This document shows positions 48,633 through 59,134 of a stretch of 64,000 nt of DNA, piece by piece. The translations under genes were made by a program, and so were the position numbers. How positions within the stretch are numbered: the stretch's first letter is position 1; the number at the start of each line of letters is the position of its first letter. A model generated the notes under the pieces. The model searched no databases. It saw nothing but the letters and a program-made list of their open reading frames with translations, and was not told where the DNA came from. The stretch is from Gibbula magus (taxonomy: Eukaryota > Mollusca > Gastropoda > Trochida > Trochidae), in NCBI GenBank assembly GCA_936450465.1, contig OW388297.1:26368387-26432386 (forward strand), written 5' to 3'.

Positions 48633-50057
48633 ATGAACAAAAGAAACTGTAGGTACAACAACGCAAGATATCTTAATCAATAACTCAGTGATGAACGCGA
48701 CATAAAGATGGTTACACCTTGAAAATCACGGCTTTTAAAACCTCGACGTGCTGGAACCTCCTTAACCAGGCGAGTTAAGGCATTGATGTAACATCCTACA
48801 GCAACGATGCGTCATCGATTTAAAGTCTAAGAGGATACATTATGCTGACAACATAGGCCTACTGTATTAACATAATTTCCTTACCTCTTAAATTGTACCT
48901 TAAATACCAAACATTATTGTACCTTAAATACCAAACATAATGTCCAAAACTGTTTTCTTTTACATAATGTAGTATAAACAGCCATAAGAAGATCATTATA
49001 AATTTGCTAAAAACACAAAACGTTAAACCCTAGGCCTTACTAAAGGAAATAATGAAATGAATATTTGTCGGTTATACATCTAGCTACATTCATTCTTAAG
49101 ATTCGTATTCAAGAAAGAAAGTTAAAACCGTTTAACAAGAATATCAAGTGTATATCAAGAAGTACAAACAACGAGGCAGGCATGTTGATGACATCAATAA
49201 TTATTTACTTCATTGAAACGGAATCCAACACGATCACATACTTTTCACATTCCAAGATGTCGATACATATACAAAGGAAATGCTATTCTTTCGAATAACA
49301 CATATTCAACATATAATTATTTACATTTAAGGACAGAGACAGTAATAATACTCAGTTAATTCATTAATATCAAAACAAGTGGTGTTATAAATAACCATTG
49401 ACTACGTTGCACATTAAGCTAAATAAAGAAGTTTCGTCAACATAATAGGATTCCGTGGTGACCTTTCTGAACATGACTATTCATCTATTACATTACATCT
49501 GAACATTGGTACTGGTATGTTGGTACGTCAATAGTTTTGCAATGTCCTCATGTACACTCTTCAAAAACAGTTTATCTAATACAAAACTTATTATGCTATT
49601 ATAACGAACTTTTTAATAATGTTATGGACGCTGTGAAAACTGTGTAATCAACATATCGAAACGTCAGGTCCCGTACCCATACCCTTCGCCTTTTACAACA
49701 TAATCCTATGCTTTTGGGAAATTGTTTTGAGAAAAATTAGAAGAAACTCGATCATAATCTGTCGTATAAATTAATGTCACCATCACACTATCACTGATTT
49801 CTGTATACTTATATTTCAAGAGATGTAAGACTGCCATGAGCCGCTGCCTGACCAAGTACACAGTCCACGCTCGACTGTGATGTCCTCAGACCAAATTGAT
49901 AACATTTACTCAACCCACCTTCAGAAGGTTTGTTAGGATTCCCTTAACCCACATTAAAAGCTGCATGCACCATCTGTCTCAGCCTAAGGATGCTATATGA
50001 CTGGCTTCCGGATTCTACAACGCCAAACGGTTTTGTGGCATTGTGGATTGCAAACGT
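48633..50057. other. Intergenic, 3' of the receptor gene
   Basis: AT-rich, with no convincing exon. A duplicated block (ACCTTAAATACCAAACAT) occurs at about 48896-48940. The receptor's 3' UTR and polyadenylation site must lie in the upper part of this stretch if the gene is transcribed. Confidence 0.4.
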
Positions 50058-50905
50058 TCAAACTTGGGAGTGTTGTATTGAAACCCCATCATACTTATGT
50101 GAAGATTCATCGATTGTCTTGGCAGCATTCCCGTCCAATACTTCAACCTGGCTGGTTGTGTCCGCGATACGCATGACCTCCCCAAAGTGTGTACACGCAT
50201 CTCTGGGCACAAACGCCATGGGGTTGGCTTGGGTAGTCATGGCGGCGGCGGAATCAGAGTTAGCTGTACCTTCCTTCCGGGATACCACACTGACCTGTAA
50301 ATTACTTTGATCCACCACGGGATGCACCTCGTTACGACATCCACTCGGAAGAGATCGTTTTAGGGTCAACCAGATAGGTCTATATAGAAACATGTAGAAA
50401 AATATACGAAAATTCAGAAAAGTCTTATTCAGGTAGACGGTAACATTAAAAAGTACACCCACGTTGACGTTCAGTTCCGCCAGTGCAATCTTGGCATACC
50501 ACACGGAGTACATCCCGACGTAGGTTATGGAGTAGAAGATAGACAGCAGGAAGACGAAGAGGGAGAGCTTCACTTGTCTCTGGGAGTCGCTGAAGGCTCG
50601 CAGGTTATTTGAAGGTTGGTTATTTATCTTGCTGAGGGCTATTTGGTAGAGAAGGGCGATGTTGATGACGACAGTCGCACAGCAGAAGGCGATGTAGATG
50701 ATGAGCCTCCAATAGGACTCCTCGGTCGGGAAAGGGTACATGGCGTCACAGTCGAACGTGAAGTAGTCCCTGCTGAAGATGGGTGCCAAGCCGAGGGGGA
50801 TGCTGCTGACCCAACTGATGACGATGACGATGATGATTTTAGCCCAGGTCCAGATGCGTTTGAAGGCGAGCCCCTTGCAGATGGCCGTGTACAGAGTGCA
50901 GTTAA
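50058..50905 (-). CDS. Divergent rhodopsin-like GPCR, C-terminal part (TM3 end to tail)
   Basis: Encodes residues 101-381 of a seven-transmembrane receptor. By my numbering of the rejoined protein: end of TM3 with TLY (103-105) where rhodopsin-like receptors have DRY; TM4 about 121-143 with the conserved tryptophan at 131; an extracellular loop cysteine at about 152; TM5 about 165-188; basic loop to about 211; TM6 about 213-235 without CWxP; TM7 about 246-274 with NFRIFFY where NPxxY is expected; and a cytoplasmic tail of about 105 residues ending in a TGA. The frame is open upstream past 50905 only because the inserted element happens to lack stops there; the residues MENMLECTF are element-derived. 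The ligand is unknown. Confidence 0.85.
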
Positions 50906-52269
50906 AGGTGCACTCCAGCATATTTTCCACTTTTAAACTAGAAGGTATTCCTGCAATTTTCTAACATGGGTTTGTTCATTTATATAATCTAGGCACTTCC
51001 ACGAAAAATGGCAAAAATTTGTCGAGGAGTTATCGAGAAAATCACCACTAAAATCTGTCATCTTAATTATGGAAACGTTTCCATAAATATGGCGGCTAAA
51101 CCGGAAATGATTGACTCGCGTGTACACCACTTCCACCACCAACTCCTCAGTGCAGTAAACAAACGTGTAGCGAAAGCACCGACGACAATCCGACGGAGCC
51201 TTCAGACAATCGACAGTCATATTAATAAAAGATCTACAGCGTGCAACCATCAAAGACACAAATATTTCCACGTTGCCGTAGGACCAACTTGAAGGACGGT
51301 CATTTTCTCCCAAACCTCGACGCATGTCAACTGTCACAGTGTCGGAGCACCGGTACTGTCGAGATACGCGACTGGAGTCGAGCAGCTGTCGAGAGGTGAG
51401 TGGGACGCTTTCACACTTTATTATTTTATCATAACTTGTAGATAATCAAATATATTTAGGTTTTGAAATGTGCACGTCAAGCCTCAGGTTTGTAGGAACA
51501 CATAAAGGTAAATAGTTTCAAATATAATTTCTTCTGTCCCAAATTCCATTGAACTGAACAACGTCGCCTCATGCGGCTGGCAGTGTTTACTTTTTCTCCG
51601 GTAATAAATATTCTTCAGACCAGATCGCAACTAAGTTTTGGTTTGCGCAAGTAGGCCTACAAATAAATCTAGGCCTAATTTACGCCTTGTAGACGTTTGA
51701 ATCTATAGTAATTGTTAGTTTCAGGTCCCAATTTTCACTCTCAGCTCTCTGAGTCTCTCACTTCCGGAATAAGAATTTGTTTGGTCAATATTCTGTTTGC
51801 CAGTCAGTCTGTTAATTGAAAGAAAAAATTAATCTTGTAGATTTGTTTAATCCACTTGTATTATGACCGTGAATAAAATCACTGTTTCATATTTGGAATG
51901 CAGTAAATTCCTGTAATGTAATTTAAACTATTTTCATGATTTCATTACTTGTCATTTGGCCTACTTCAACAACAAAAATAGATCATCTACCCTATTTCAT
52001 ATGATAGTAAAGTGTACTATCGTTATTATGTTACATTTTTTAGAATTCATCAACTTGAATGTAATTCAGTTAGGTTTTACATATTGCTTATAGTTGTCCA
52101 CTGGTAACTATATATAAATAAATTTTTATAAAATGTGATGAACAAATAATTTCTGCTACTGAATAAACTGTACACCAAGGATGAATAGAATGGAGTGAGA
52201 GAAAAAAATATATAAATGAACACATAAAATGATTAAAATTGAAATGTCCATGTTAATTTTCCTGTTATG

Positions 52270-52436
52270 CTTATGCTGGAATTATTTTTGAAAAGGAAAT
52301 AGCCATTAGTTTATTTACAAATGCTAACTGTAACCTGATTATTATTGAAGGCAGGCGATTATTTATTTAAAAAAGGGCTTAGACTCAGCAATTATTCAAG
52401 GCAGGTGATTATTCAAGGATTAATGGTACCTTGAAT
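52270..52436 (+). repeat. Fragment of GATTATTCAAGG repeat
   Basis: Contains GGCAGGCGATTATT, CAATTATTCAAGGCAGG and TGATTATTCAAGGATTAATG blocks related to the TIR of the MITE at 57957-58194. Degenerate. Confidence 0.45.
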
Positions 52437-52939
52437 GTTTGTTTTTAATTAATTTAATTCATACACAATTCCCTCTTCCTAGGCCCTTTGTGTCAAACAT
52501 AATTACTTCTGTTTGTGTTATATTTTGTCAATGACAAATACCAAATTATTAATAATAAACAGTTCTGAACCATAATTTTGTTGATTGATTAAAATATGAG
52601 AAATATGTGTAGTAACAATGGAAAAAGCAGGAATATTTTAAATAGTGATTGAATGTCAAATTAAATAATAGTCAAATTCAATTACACTTCTTTGCTTTAA
52701 AGATTTTATACATTAATAATTGCATGCTGATTGTTTTTATTTCAGTGTGAAGCTGACTAATGCAGATGAGTCTATGAAAGCAGAAAATTTCAACTGCTTT
52801 TCAAAACTAGTGTGTACATGCAGAATGAGAAAAGAATTAGATATCTGGAACAAACCCATCATTCTGCATGTACCGGTATTTATTTTTCGGTAATTATTAT
52901 TAGGTATGTAGGTATGTAAACTTCAATATTCTATTAAAG

Positions 52940-53030
52940 AAATAAGCGCCGGGTCTCTAATAAGCGCCGGGGGGGGGGGGGTGTCAAGGAGTGCTGGGGA
53001 AAAAAGCGCCCGGGTTCTTATTAGAGGCAA
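52940..53030. repeat. Small hairpin with poly-G tract
   Basis: CTCTAATAAGCGCCGGG near 52955 pairs imperfectly with CCCGGGTTCTTATTAGAG near 53009. A run of about 13 G lies between the arms. It is probably a remnant of a foldback repeat. Confidence 0.55.
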
Positions 53031-53119
53031 TACTGTATAGCAGTTATGTTGGGCCTGTGGTTTTAATTTTCACTAACCCAAATTAAAAAAAACACTAGCC
53101 CCAGTGCATCATTTTGTAC

Positions 53120-53340
53120 AACTTCCCAATGCTAGGCATAACTCTTGCCAGTCTCCATTACTGGCTGATTTAGGCCTTGCAGTATTTCCTTAAGAAATCT
53201 GTGTTTAGAAATCCAGGCCCGCTATGCATTTCTGGTGCAGCGATTCACTATTTTGACACAACAAAGCGAGGGAAATACCGCAAGGGATAAATCAGCCAGT
53301 AATGCAGACTGGCAAGAGTTATTCCTTGCGTTTGGAAGTT
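53120..53340 (+). mobile_element. 221-bp foldback MITE, copy 1
   Basis: Starts AACTTCCCAATGC and ends GCGTTTGGAAGTT. Arms of about 80 bp pair as inverted repeats; both contain the CTTGCCAGTCT and TTACTGGCTGATTTA blocks. A second 221-bp copy lies in the opposite orientation at 56387-56607. Confidence 0.85.
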
Positions 53341-54149
53341 GCATTTAGTATTAAAATTTTAAATTACCAACATAAACCTTTATGAGACATTAATTAAATC
53401 ATAATAATGATTCACTCTTTCACATTCAGAAATAAATTTGACACTAGTCCTTTGGTCTGAGACTAATATTGTAACCTTGGGCTAACACAAGTTGAGAATT
53501 GGTAGCCCTGTGAGCTTGTAAAACTCCTGGATCACTGTGGAGTATTCATACTATGAGTTTTCAATCAATAACTAGAAATATGTGCATGTGATGCACTGTG
53601 ATGTCCCCCGCTCCAACTTTCAATCCAATCTAGTCATATTACCCTAAAATTTTCGGGGGACATAATAAATAAAGCAATTAATACCAGATGAGCTACAGAC
53701 TTCTACTTTCACTAGCTAAGCACTAATAGTTATGTGTCCAATAGGAACAATATTGAACAATGTTAGATGGCTGTCATCCTGTTAAGTTATACATTCATAA
53801 TAATTGCAAATATAGATGTGAAATTTTATATTTATAATACAATATATGTAACTATTTCAGCGATTCAGCCAACAATGTTGGAGATTATCACATTCTCCGA
53901 AGACTTATGGGACATTACACCTCTTTGACATTACGGAAACCACTAATGAAAGTGAAAGCATCATGTATGACCCTAACCCAACAAGAGACTGTTCATTGAG
54001 TTACCTGTGCAGATGAGATCCAGGTGGATGAAAGGCCCCTACCTAGTGTTTCAAAGCAAAACTGTTCAACATGCAAGAAGTTGAGTAAGTTGTAATTATC
54101 ACATCTTTAACTGAAACTGTAATCCCAGATATGTAATTATTGTATTTTT

Positions 54150-54625
54150 TTTCACTAAATAAATGGCATGTATTTCCAACCTGGTAACCGTTCCCTGTCT
54201 GCTGTCCGTCCGTCCGAAACTTTTTGCTTATTACCTCATCAGGCCTGAAAGGCCCGATGGGCTTCAGACTTCTGGCATGGCACGGTGTCCATCCATCCAT
54301 CCGTCCATGTGTAAACTTTTTGCTTTTTGGACTTCTCCAGAACCAATTACTCCAGAGAGCTGAAATGTTATGTGAAGACTTCTTGGCCTATGGAGATTCT
54401 AAATTGTAGATTTCGTGACCCTTTGACCCCAGTTCCACATTGTCTAGAGAGCTGAAATGTTGTGTACACATTCCTTAGACAATGGATATTCTAAATATAA
54501 AATCCTATTCTTGACTTATTTTCCAGTATGAAAAGCTCTAGAACAAGCTGAGAACAATTTATTTGCAATCAATACATATCCTGATGAGCTACAGACCCCA
54601 TGGCTGTATTTTTAGCTCATCAGTT
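54150..54625 (-). repeat. Interspersed repeat R, partial, inverted
   Basis: Carries the inverted 3' terminus CTCATCAGGCCTGAAAGGCC, the GTCCATCCATCCATCCGTCC run and two CTGAAATGTT-type subunits (compare 55408-55884). Confidence 0.65.
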
Positions 54626-54890
54626 CTGCTATGTAATCCTGCTCCATGACTGTGTAAAAATAAGAGCCTTTAATACAGTCTAGATCTTTATTCAGCAAGT
54701 CTAGATAAACTGAATACACAAACTGGTAGTATTGAAAAATATGTAATCATAAGGATGAAGATACAATAATTAAAAAAATTCCATAGACTGAATTTTAGTC
54801 TAAGGTCTATGATAAATGTACATTGGGTTTTGGTCAGGTTTTTGTGAATGATTTTTCTACTCATAAGTAGGATTCATTAATACAGTATAC

Positions 54891-55278
54891 TAGGGCTGGG
54901 ACGGGTAACCCGGATACCCGGGACGGGTTGGTACTGAGTAGGACCCGGGTACCCATCACATTACCCGGACCCGTTTTTATCATGTGACTAATCATATATA
55001 TAAGACAGTTTAATTTGCTATTCTTTCATTTCAAGATTACAATGTATTTGAAGATTCTAACATAATATTAAAATGATCTATTGTCATACATAATAAATTT
55101 GATTGAAATAGCCATGGGTCTCTATGCTAGGCTTCTAACCCCATATTCCAGCCAACCAGTTGAATAAAGTAGTACAAAATCTTACAATTAGATGTCGGAG
55201 ATCGACAAAACGGGTATCCGGGTAGGGTAACAGATGGTCGGATACCCGGGTAGGAAATATCTACCCGTCCCAGCCCTA
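54891..55278. mobile_element. hAT-type MITE, 388 bp
   Basis: Inverted ends TAGGGCTGGGACGGGTA and TACCCGTCCCAGCCCTA, flanked by perfect 8-bp direct repeats CAGTATAC (54883-54890 and 55279-55286). The 8-bp duplication and the TAGGGCTGGGACG terminus fit hAT elements. Interior arms are rich in GGGTACCCGG-like sequence. No transposase. Confidence 0.9.
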
Positions 55279-55407
55279 CAGTATACTCACTTGAGAAGGG
55301 ATTTGTATTGTTTCTCTCCAATTTTTTTAAATTTAATTACTTTTTTAATTTTAATCTTATCATCAATATGGAATTGTGATACATGGACAATACATTTTAT
55401 AAAATAT

Positions 55408-55884
55408 AAAAATAGAGCCATGGGCTCTGTAGCTCATCAGGGTTTCATTGATTTACTATCTAAAGTTGAATATTTAAGTTATTTAAGTTATTGTTTACAA
55501 GCAAAAGATAGGTTCTTAGATCATAACCACTGTGATCCCATTTGGGGTCACGGGTCACAAAATCTACAATTTAGAATCCCCATTGGCCAAGGAGTCTGCA
55601 CACAACTTTTCAGCTCTCTAGACCTTTTGGAACTGGAGAAGAAGATGAAAATAGGTTTTTAGGATGTGACCCGGTGACCCCATTTGGGGTCACGGGGTCA
55701 CAAAATCTACAATTTAGAATCCCCATTGGCCAAGGAGTCTGCACATAAAATTTCAGCTCTGTGGAGTCATTGGTTCTGGAGAAGAAGTCCAAAAAGCGAA
55801 AAGTTTACGGATGGACGGACGCACGCCAGACACCATGCCATGCCATAAGCCCATCGGGCCTTTCAGGCCTGATGAGCTAAAAAT
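55408..55884 (+). repeat. Interspersed repeat R, internally deleted copy
   Basis: Starts AAAAATAGAGCCATGGGCTC and ends GGCCTGATGAGCTAAAAATT. In between are two tandem units of about 130 bp, each with AATCTACAATTTAGAATCCC, CATTGGCCAAGGAGTCTGCA and CTGGAGAAGAAG. A GATGGACGGACGCACGCC stretch precedes the end. A piece of an inverted copy follows at 55975-56090. Confidence 0.75.
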
Positions 55885-56092
55885 TAGTGTATAGTCATGT
55901 TTTTGATATGCACTAACAATTTCAAGGCTAGGGGTTGTGCATTATATTGAGAACAATCATCAAACAATATAATCCCTGATGAGCAACAGAGCCCATGGCC
56001 CTATTTTCTTACTTCCTCTCCAGAACCAGTGACTCAAGAGAGCTGACCTTTATATGTACAGACTCTTTGGCCAATGGTGCTCTAGTGAGAGC

Positions 56093-56215
56093 CGATGCTT
56101 GCAGGTTTCAGCGCAATGCATAGCCACCATGGCGTTGCAGGCTTTCTCCCTGCAATAATACTAGTATCCATGATAAAAGTGAAATATTCTTGAAAGCGGT
56201 GTTAACACCCAAATC
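56093..56215 (+). repeat. SINE 3' fragment
   Basis: Plus-strand body segment of the tRNA-derived SINE: GCAGGTTTCAGCGCAATGC, GCAGGCTTTCTCCCTGCAAT, then TTGAAAGCGGTGTTAACACC. The head is missing. Confidence 0.75.
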
Positions 56216-56386
56216 AATTCTAAATTTTGAAGTTAGTTTACTTTATTATACCCCCACCAACTGTATTATTTTTTTTAAAAATTAGAAAACTAGTTTATAT
56301 TCTGTTTAAGATTCCAAATATGTTCTATAACATTGGACATATTATTCAGCAAAGTAAAACAGTATGCCAGTTGCAGGGTATACCCC

Positions 56387-56607
56387 AACTTCCAAACGCA
56401 AGGCATAACTCTTGCCAGTCTGCATTACTGGCTGATTTAAGCCTTGCGGTATTTCCCTTGCTTTGTTTTGCCTAGATAGTGAATCGCTGCACCAGAAATG
56501 CATAGTGGGCCTGGATTTCTAAGCACAGATTTCTTAAGGAAATACTGCAAGGCCTAAATCAGCCTGTAATGGAGACTGGCAAGAATTATGCCTTGCATTC
56601 GGAAGTT
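56387..56607 (-). mobile_element. 221-bp foldback MITE, copy 2
   Basis: Same length as and reverse orientation to 53120-53340. AACTTCC and GGAAGTT ends are flanked by GGGTATACCC at 56376-56385 and again at 56608-56617. These are 10-bp direct repeats that are themselves palindromic. Confidence 0.85.
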
Positions 56608-57164
56608 GGGTATACCCGGTATAATGGGATATATCTTAACCGTGATGGTTGCTTGTTAATAATTGACATAATGAACATTTAGAACTGAATTGTACAATAT
56701 TGATGTGTAAATCTTTTCTTATGTTTCAGTTATCCATGGATGAAGCACCAGTAACTTGGCATCTTACATTGATCTGCAATCCATTCTAAGAATATTATCA
56801 ACATCAGAAGCTCCTAGTCAATGATGGCTTCATTAATAATAATAATAATAGGATCCGATACTTCTACCGGCTGAACTCTTCACCTCTAAGGGACATGCTC
56901 ATACTGCGCACACATTATTACCCTGATGTAAAGACCAACATTGTTCTTTTTTCAACCTCAAGTCACTGAAAGTCAATTTTTCCTGAAGTCACTGGCTAAT
57001 TTAAATTGCTTCAGTTTGTTAATTTTTCTGTGCTAGTGTAGGAGCATACATAGAAAAGTTGATAAAATGCAGCATGACTTAAAATTTGTCAATGATAGAC
57101 TTTGAAGTTGACTTAGCTGCCAATTAAAGTGCTTGAACTTATGTTACATTGCCTTAACTTTCAT

Positions 57165-57195
57165 ACCAGGTACCCAATTGTACTGCTGGGTGAAT
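57165..57195 (-). repeat. Fragment of 5S-SINE body domain
   Basis: The reverse complement reads ATTCACCCAGCAG-ACAATTGGGTACCTGG, close to the body block of the element at 29345-29722. Confidence 0.5.
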
Positions 57196-57956
57196 AAACC
57201 ATTGTTCCCGCTCATGAATATCAGTGTGTTTTATAAATGTACAAGCTTGATGTGTGGGGTCTAGAAATGGACACCACATTATGACACTTTGCTTTCATTC
57301 AACACCAAATTGCAGAGGGGATGATTTTTATGGAGTTCTGTCCCTTTAATCTATTATTTAACATCAGTCATAATTCCAGCTTTTTACACTGCTAACAGCA
57401 GTTTCTGGGAAACTGATAGGCATGCATGCTCACTTTTGTCAACACCACTAACATATTAATCCAGTGAATAAAAAAAACATCACTTCAATCATAATATTTA
57501 TTTGTTATTGTTAATACAAAATTCTCAACCTCTCCACATCATCAGCCTCTTACAGCCAAATGTCTTCACCTGCCCTCTTCTAGTCAACTGCTGTAACAAG
57601 CTGGACCAGCCCCTCTATTCATTGCTCCTTCCGGAGTGTCTTTCTCTGCTTCCTTCTGCAAAATCAATTTAACTTTATTTTTAACAAGTCATTAAAAAAT
57701 ACATGACTTAATTGATGCAAGCATTTAATATAAAAGTATGTTTTCATTGAATCTAGTCAATAGCAAATGACAGATGATCAGATAGTATATCACAACATAA
57801 TACTTGCACCAATTTAAATAAAATTTTGCTTTTAGTTTAATTATTACCCCTTTGGTAGCCTATCTAATTGGAATTATTTTCAGTATTTCCAAAGAAAAGA
57901 GAAACGTAGTTATTAATCGAGAATGTGCTGGTAATCAAAACAAAGGAACAGTTATT

Positions 57957-58194
57957 ACCGTAAATCCTTGAATAATCGGGTAGATTTTAAGTTGTAAATA
58001 TATTGTAAATAAAGCTCTTGCCGTGAGGTTGAAAGTCACATAAATATGCCGGAATTATTTCTAAAAAGGAGACTACAGCCGGAGACTACCTCGCACTAGT
58101 TTGTTTACATTTGCTAAATTTAACTCGGCATGCAATTATGTATATCAACGAGGAATTTATCATTAGACCGGGCGATTATTCAAGGATTTACGGT
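57957..58194. mobile_element. 238-bp TIR MITE with TA borders
   Basis: ACCGTAAATCCTTGAATAAT at the left is inverted at the right as ATTATTCAAGGATTTACGGT. Both ends are adjacent to or include TA, compatible with a Tc1/mariner-type TA duplication. No coding capacity. Confidence 0.8.
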
Positions 58195-58832
58195 ATTCGG
58201 TTGACAAGGTGGCGAAGTGGAAGAGACTTCGTAGATCCATAATAAATTTTGCATTCATTTTACACGACGAAGACTCGTACCGGTAGTGTGATGGTACAAT
58301 TTTACCTTACCCATGTCTTACATAAACTCAAAACAGTATTGTCTTATAAAAGTCATTGTTCAACGAATCAACAGCTGATTCAGCGATTGCGATTCGTAAT
58401 GCGCGGAACAGTGAACTACAGATGACCGAACTTCGAACTTGAATTATTATTACGAACATACATATTCTCAACATGACATATTTGAAATGTTCAATGCGTA
58501 TTCACTTGTACATCAATCAATATATACACCACATGTACCCATGGAAAACAATATTACGTCCACATACCATGAAAGTTTTCTCAGTCGCTTGAGTGGCAAT
58601 ACCGACCTCCATGATCCATCGTGTTGTCGTGTTACACGCGAGTACCGGAAGTCACGTGAGGACTTACTGTTATTGCGTACCACAAAACTTCACACAAAAA
58701 AACGTTTTTCAAATATAACTTAAAATTTAATTTTTTATTATTTTTTAAATTTTAACCAATAGGTAATGTATATTGTTAACGTTTCAGAACAGTTAAGAGT
58801 GAAAAAGGTCAAAAATTTGCCGGAGTGCACCT

Positions 58833-59134
58833 TTAATGGCAAGGAGAAGAAGCAGCGAGACGTTCTTGACGGTCTGAATGCAAGACAGGATGACGGTGTT
58901 GGTGTCCGGGAGGGACCAGGGAATCACCATGTTCAGGAGGATGCTCAGGATCTGTTCAACCAGACACGTCACCTGTTCGTTCACGAGCAGGATCCCGCTG
59001 AAACCCTTGAGGGTCGAGGTGCGTCTCATGACGACGAGCAGAATGACGCTACCCACTACTCCAAAAGAGTCGAAGGCGAACCGGAATGCTGCGTCAAGAG
59101 TCATGGTGTAGTTCTTGACATCACAATCTTCCAT
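58833..59134 (-). CDS. Divergent rhodopsin-like GPCR, N-terminal part (start to TM3)
   Basis: Encodes residues 1-100 of the receptor, from an ATG at 59134 to the isoleucine just before the TM3 junction. The extracellular N-terminus is short, with one N-glycosylation sequon (NYT at 8-10). TM1 spans about 16-36, with GVVGS where most family members have GxxGN. TM2 spans about 48-71 and lacks the usual LAxxD. TM3 starts near 82 and includes a run of five leucines at 94-98. The frame then runs into TTAA and the inserted element. A fortuitous extension (KGALRQ and onward) is element sequence. An alternative is that the insert is spliced as an intron, but its predicted GT-AG joins either stop or add residues inside TM3. 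Confidence 0.85.

Larger units (their letters stand above)
51000..57215 (+). ncRNA. Possible spliced non-coding transcript (four exons)
   Basis: This rests only on splice-site pattern. A GC-richer block ends at a strong donor, GAG|GTGAGT (51396). It is followed by acceptor TTTTTATTTCAG (exon from 52746) with donor TAG|GTATGT (52904), acceptor ACTATTTCAG (exon from 53861) with donor GA|GTAAGT (54085), and acceptor CTTATGTTTCAG (exon from 56730). AATAAA lies at 57193. The longest frames across these exons are short and broken, so it would be non-coding. It runs antisense to the receptor, within the inserted element. Confidence 0.25.
50902..58836. mobile_element. 7.9-kb TTAA-bounded TIR insertion splitting the GPCR gene
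   Basis: The plus-strand left end is TTAAAGGTGCACTCCAGCA (50902) and the right end is GGAGTGCACCTTTAA (to 58836). The outer 15 bp are perfectly inverted, and similarity extends to about 35 bp. TTAA at both borders fits a target duplication of the piggyBac or Kolobok type. Deleting the insert with one TTAA rejoins a 382-codon frame. No transposase is recognisable. Much of the interior consists of later insertions: two 221-bp foldbacks, an hAT-like MITE, repeat R pieces, a SINE remnant and a TA-type MITE. A spliced plus-strand RNA is possible (51000-57215). Confidence 0.8.

Noticed and set aside
50616..50964. Acidic plus-strand frames with DDDDDD and MTMTMM runs
   Set aside because: Antisense shadows of the receptor's TM4-TM5 coding sequence.
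51008..51337. A 94-codon plus and a 134-codon minus frame upstream of the receptor's second half
   Set aside because: They lie inside the inserted element, lack domains, and the minus frame does not connect in phase to the receptor.
58690..58832. Extension of the receptor's first part by KGALRQIFDLFHS
   Set aside because: Those codons are the TIR of the inserted element, not receptor sequence.
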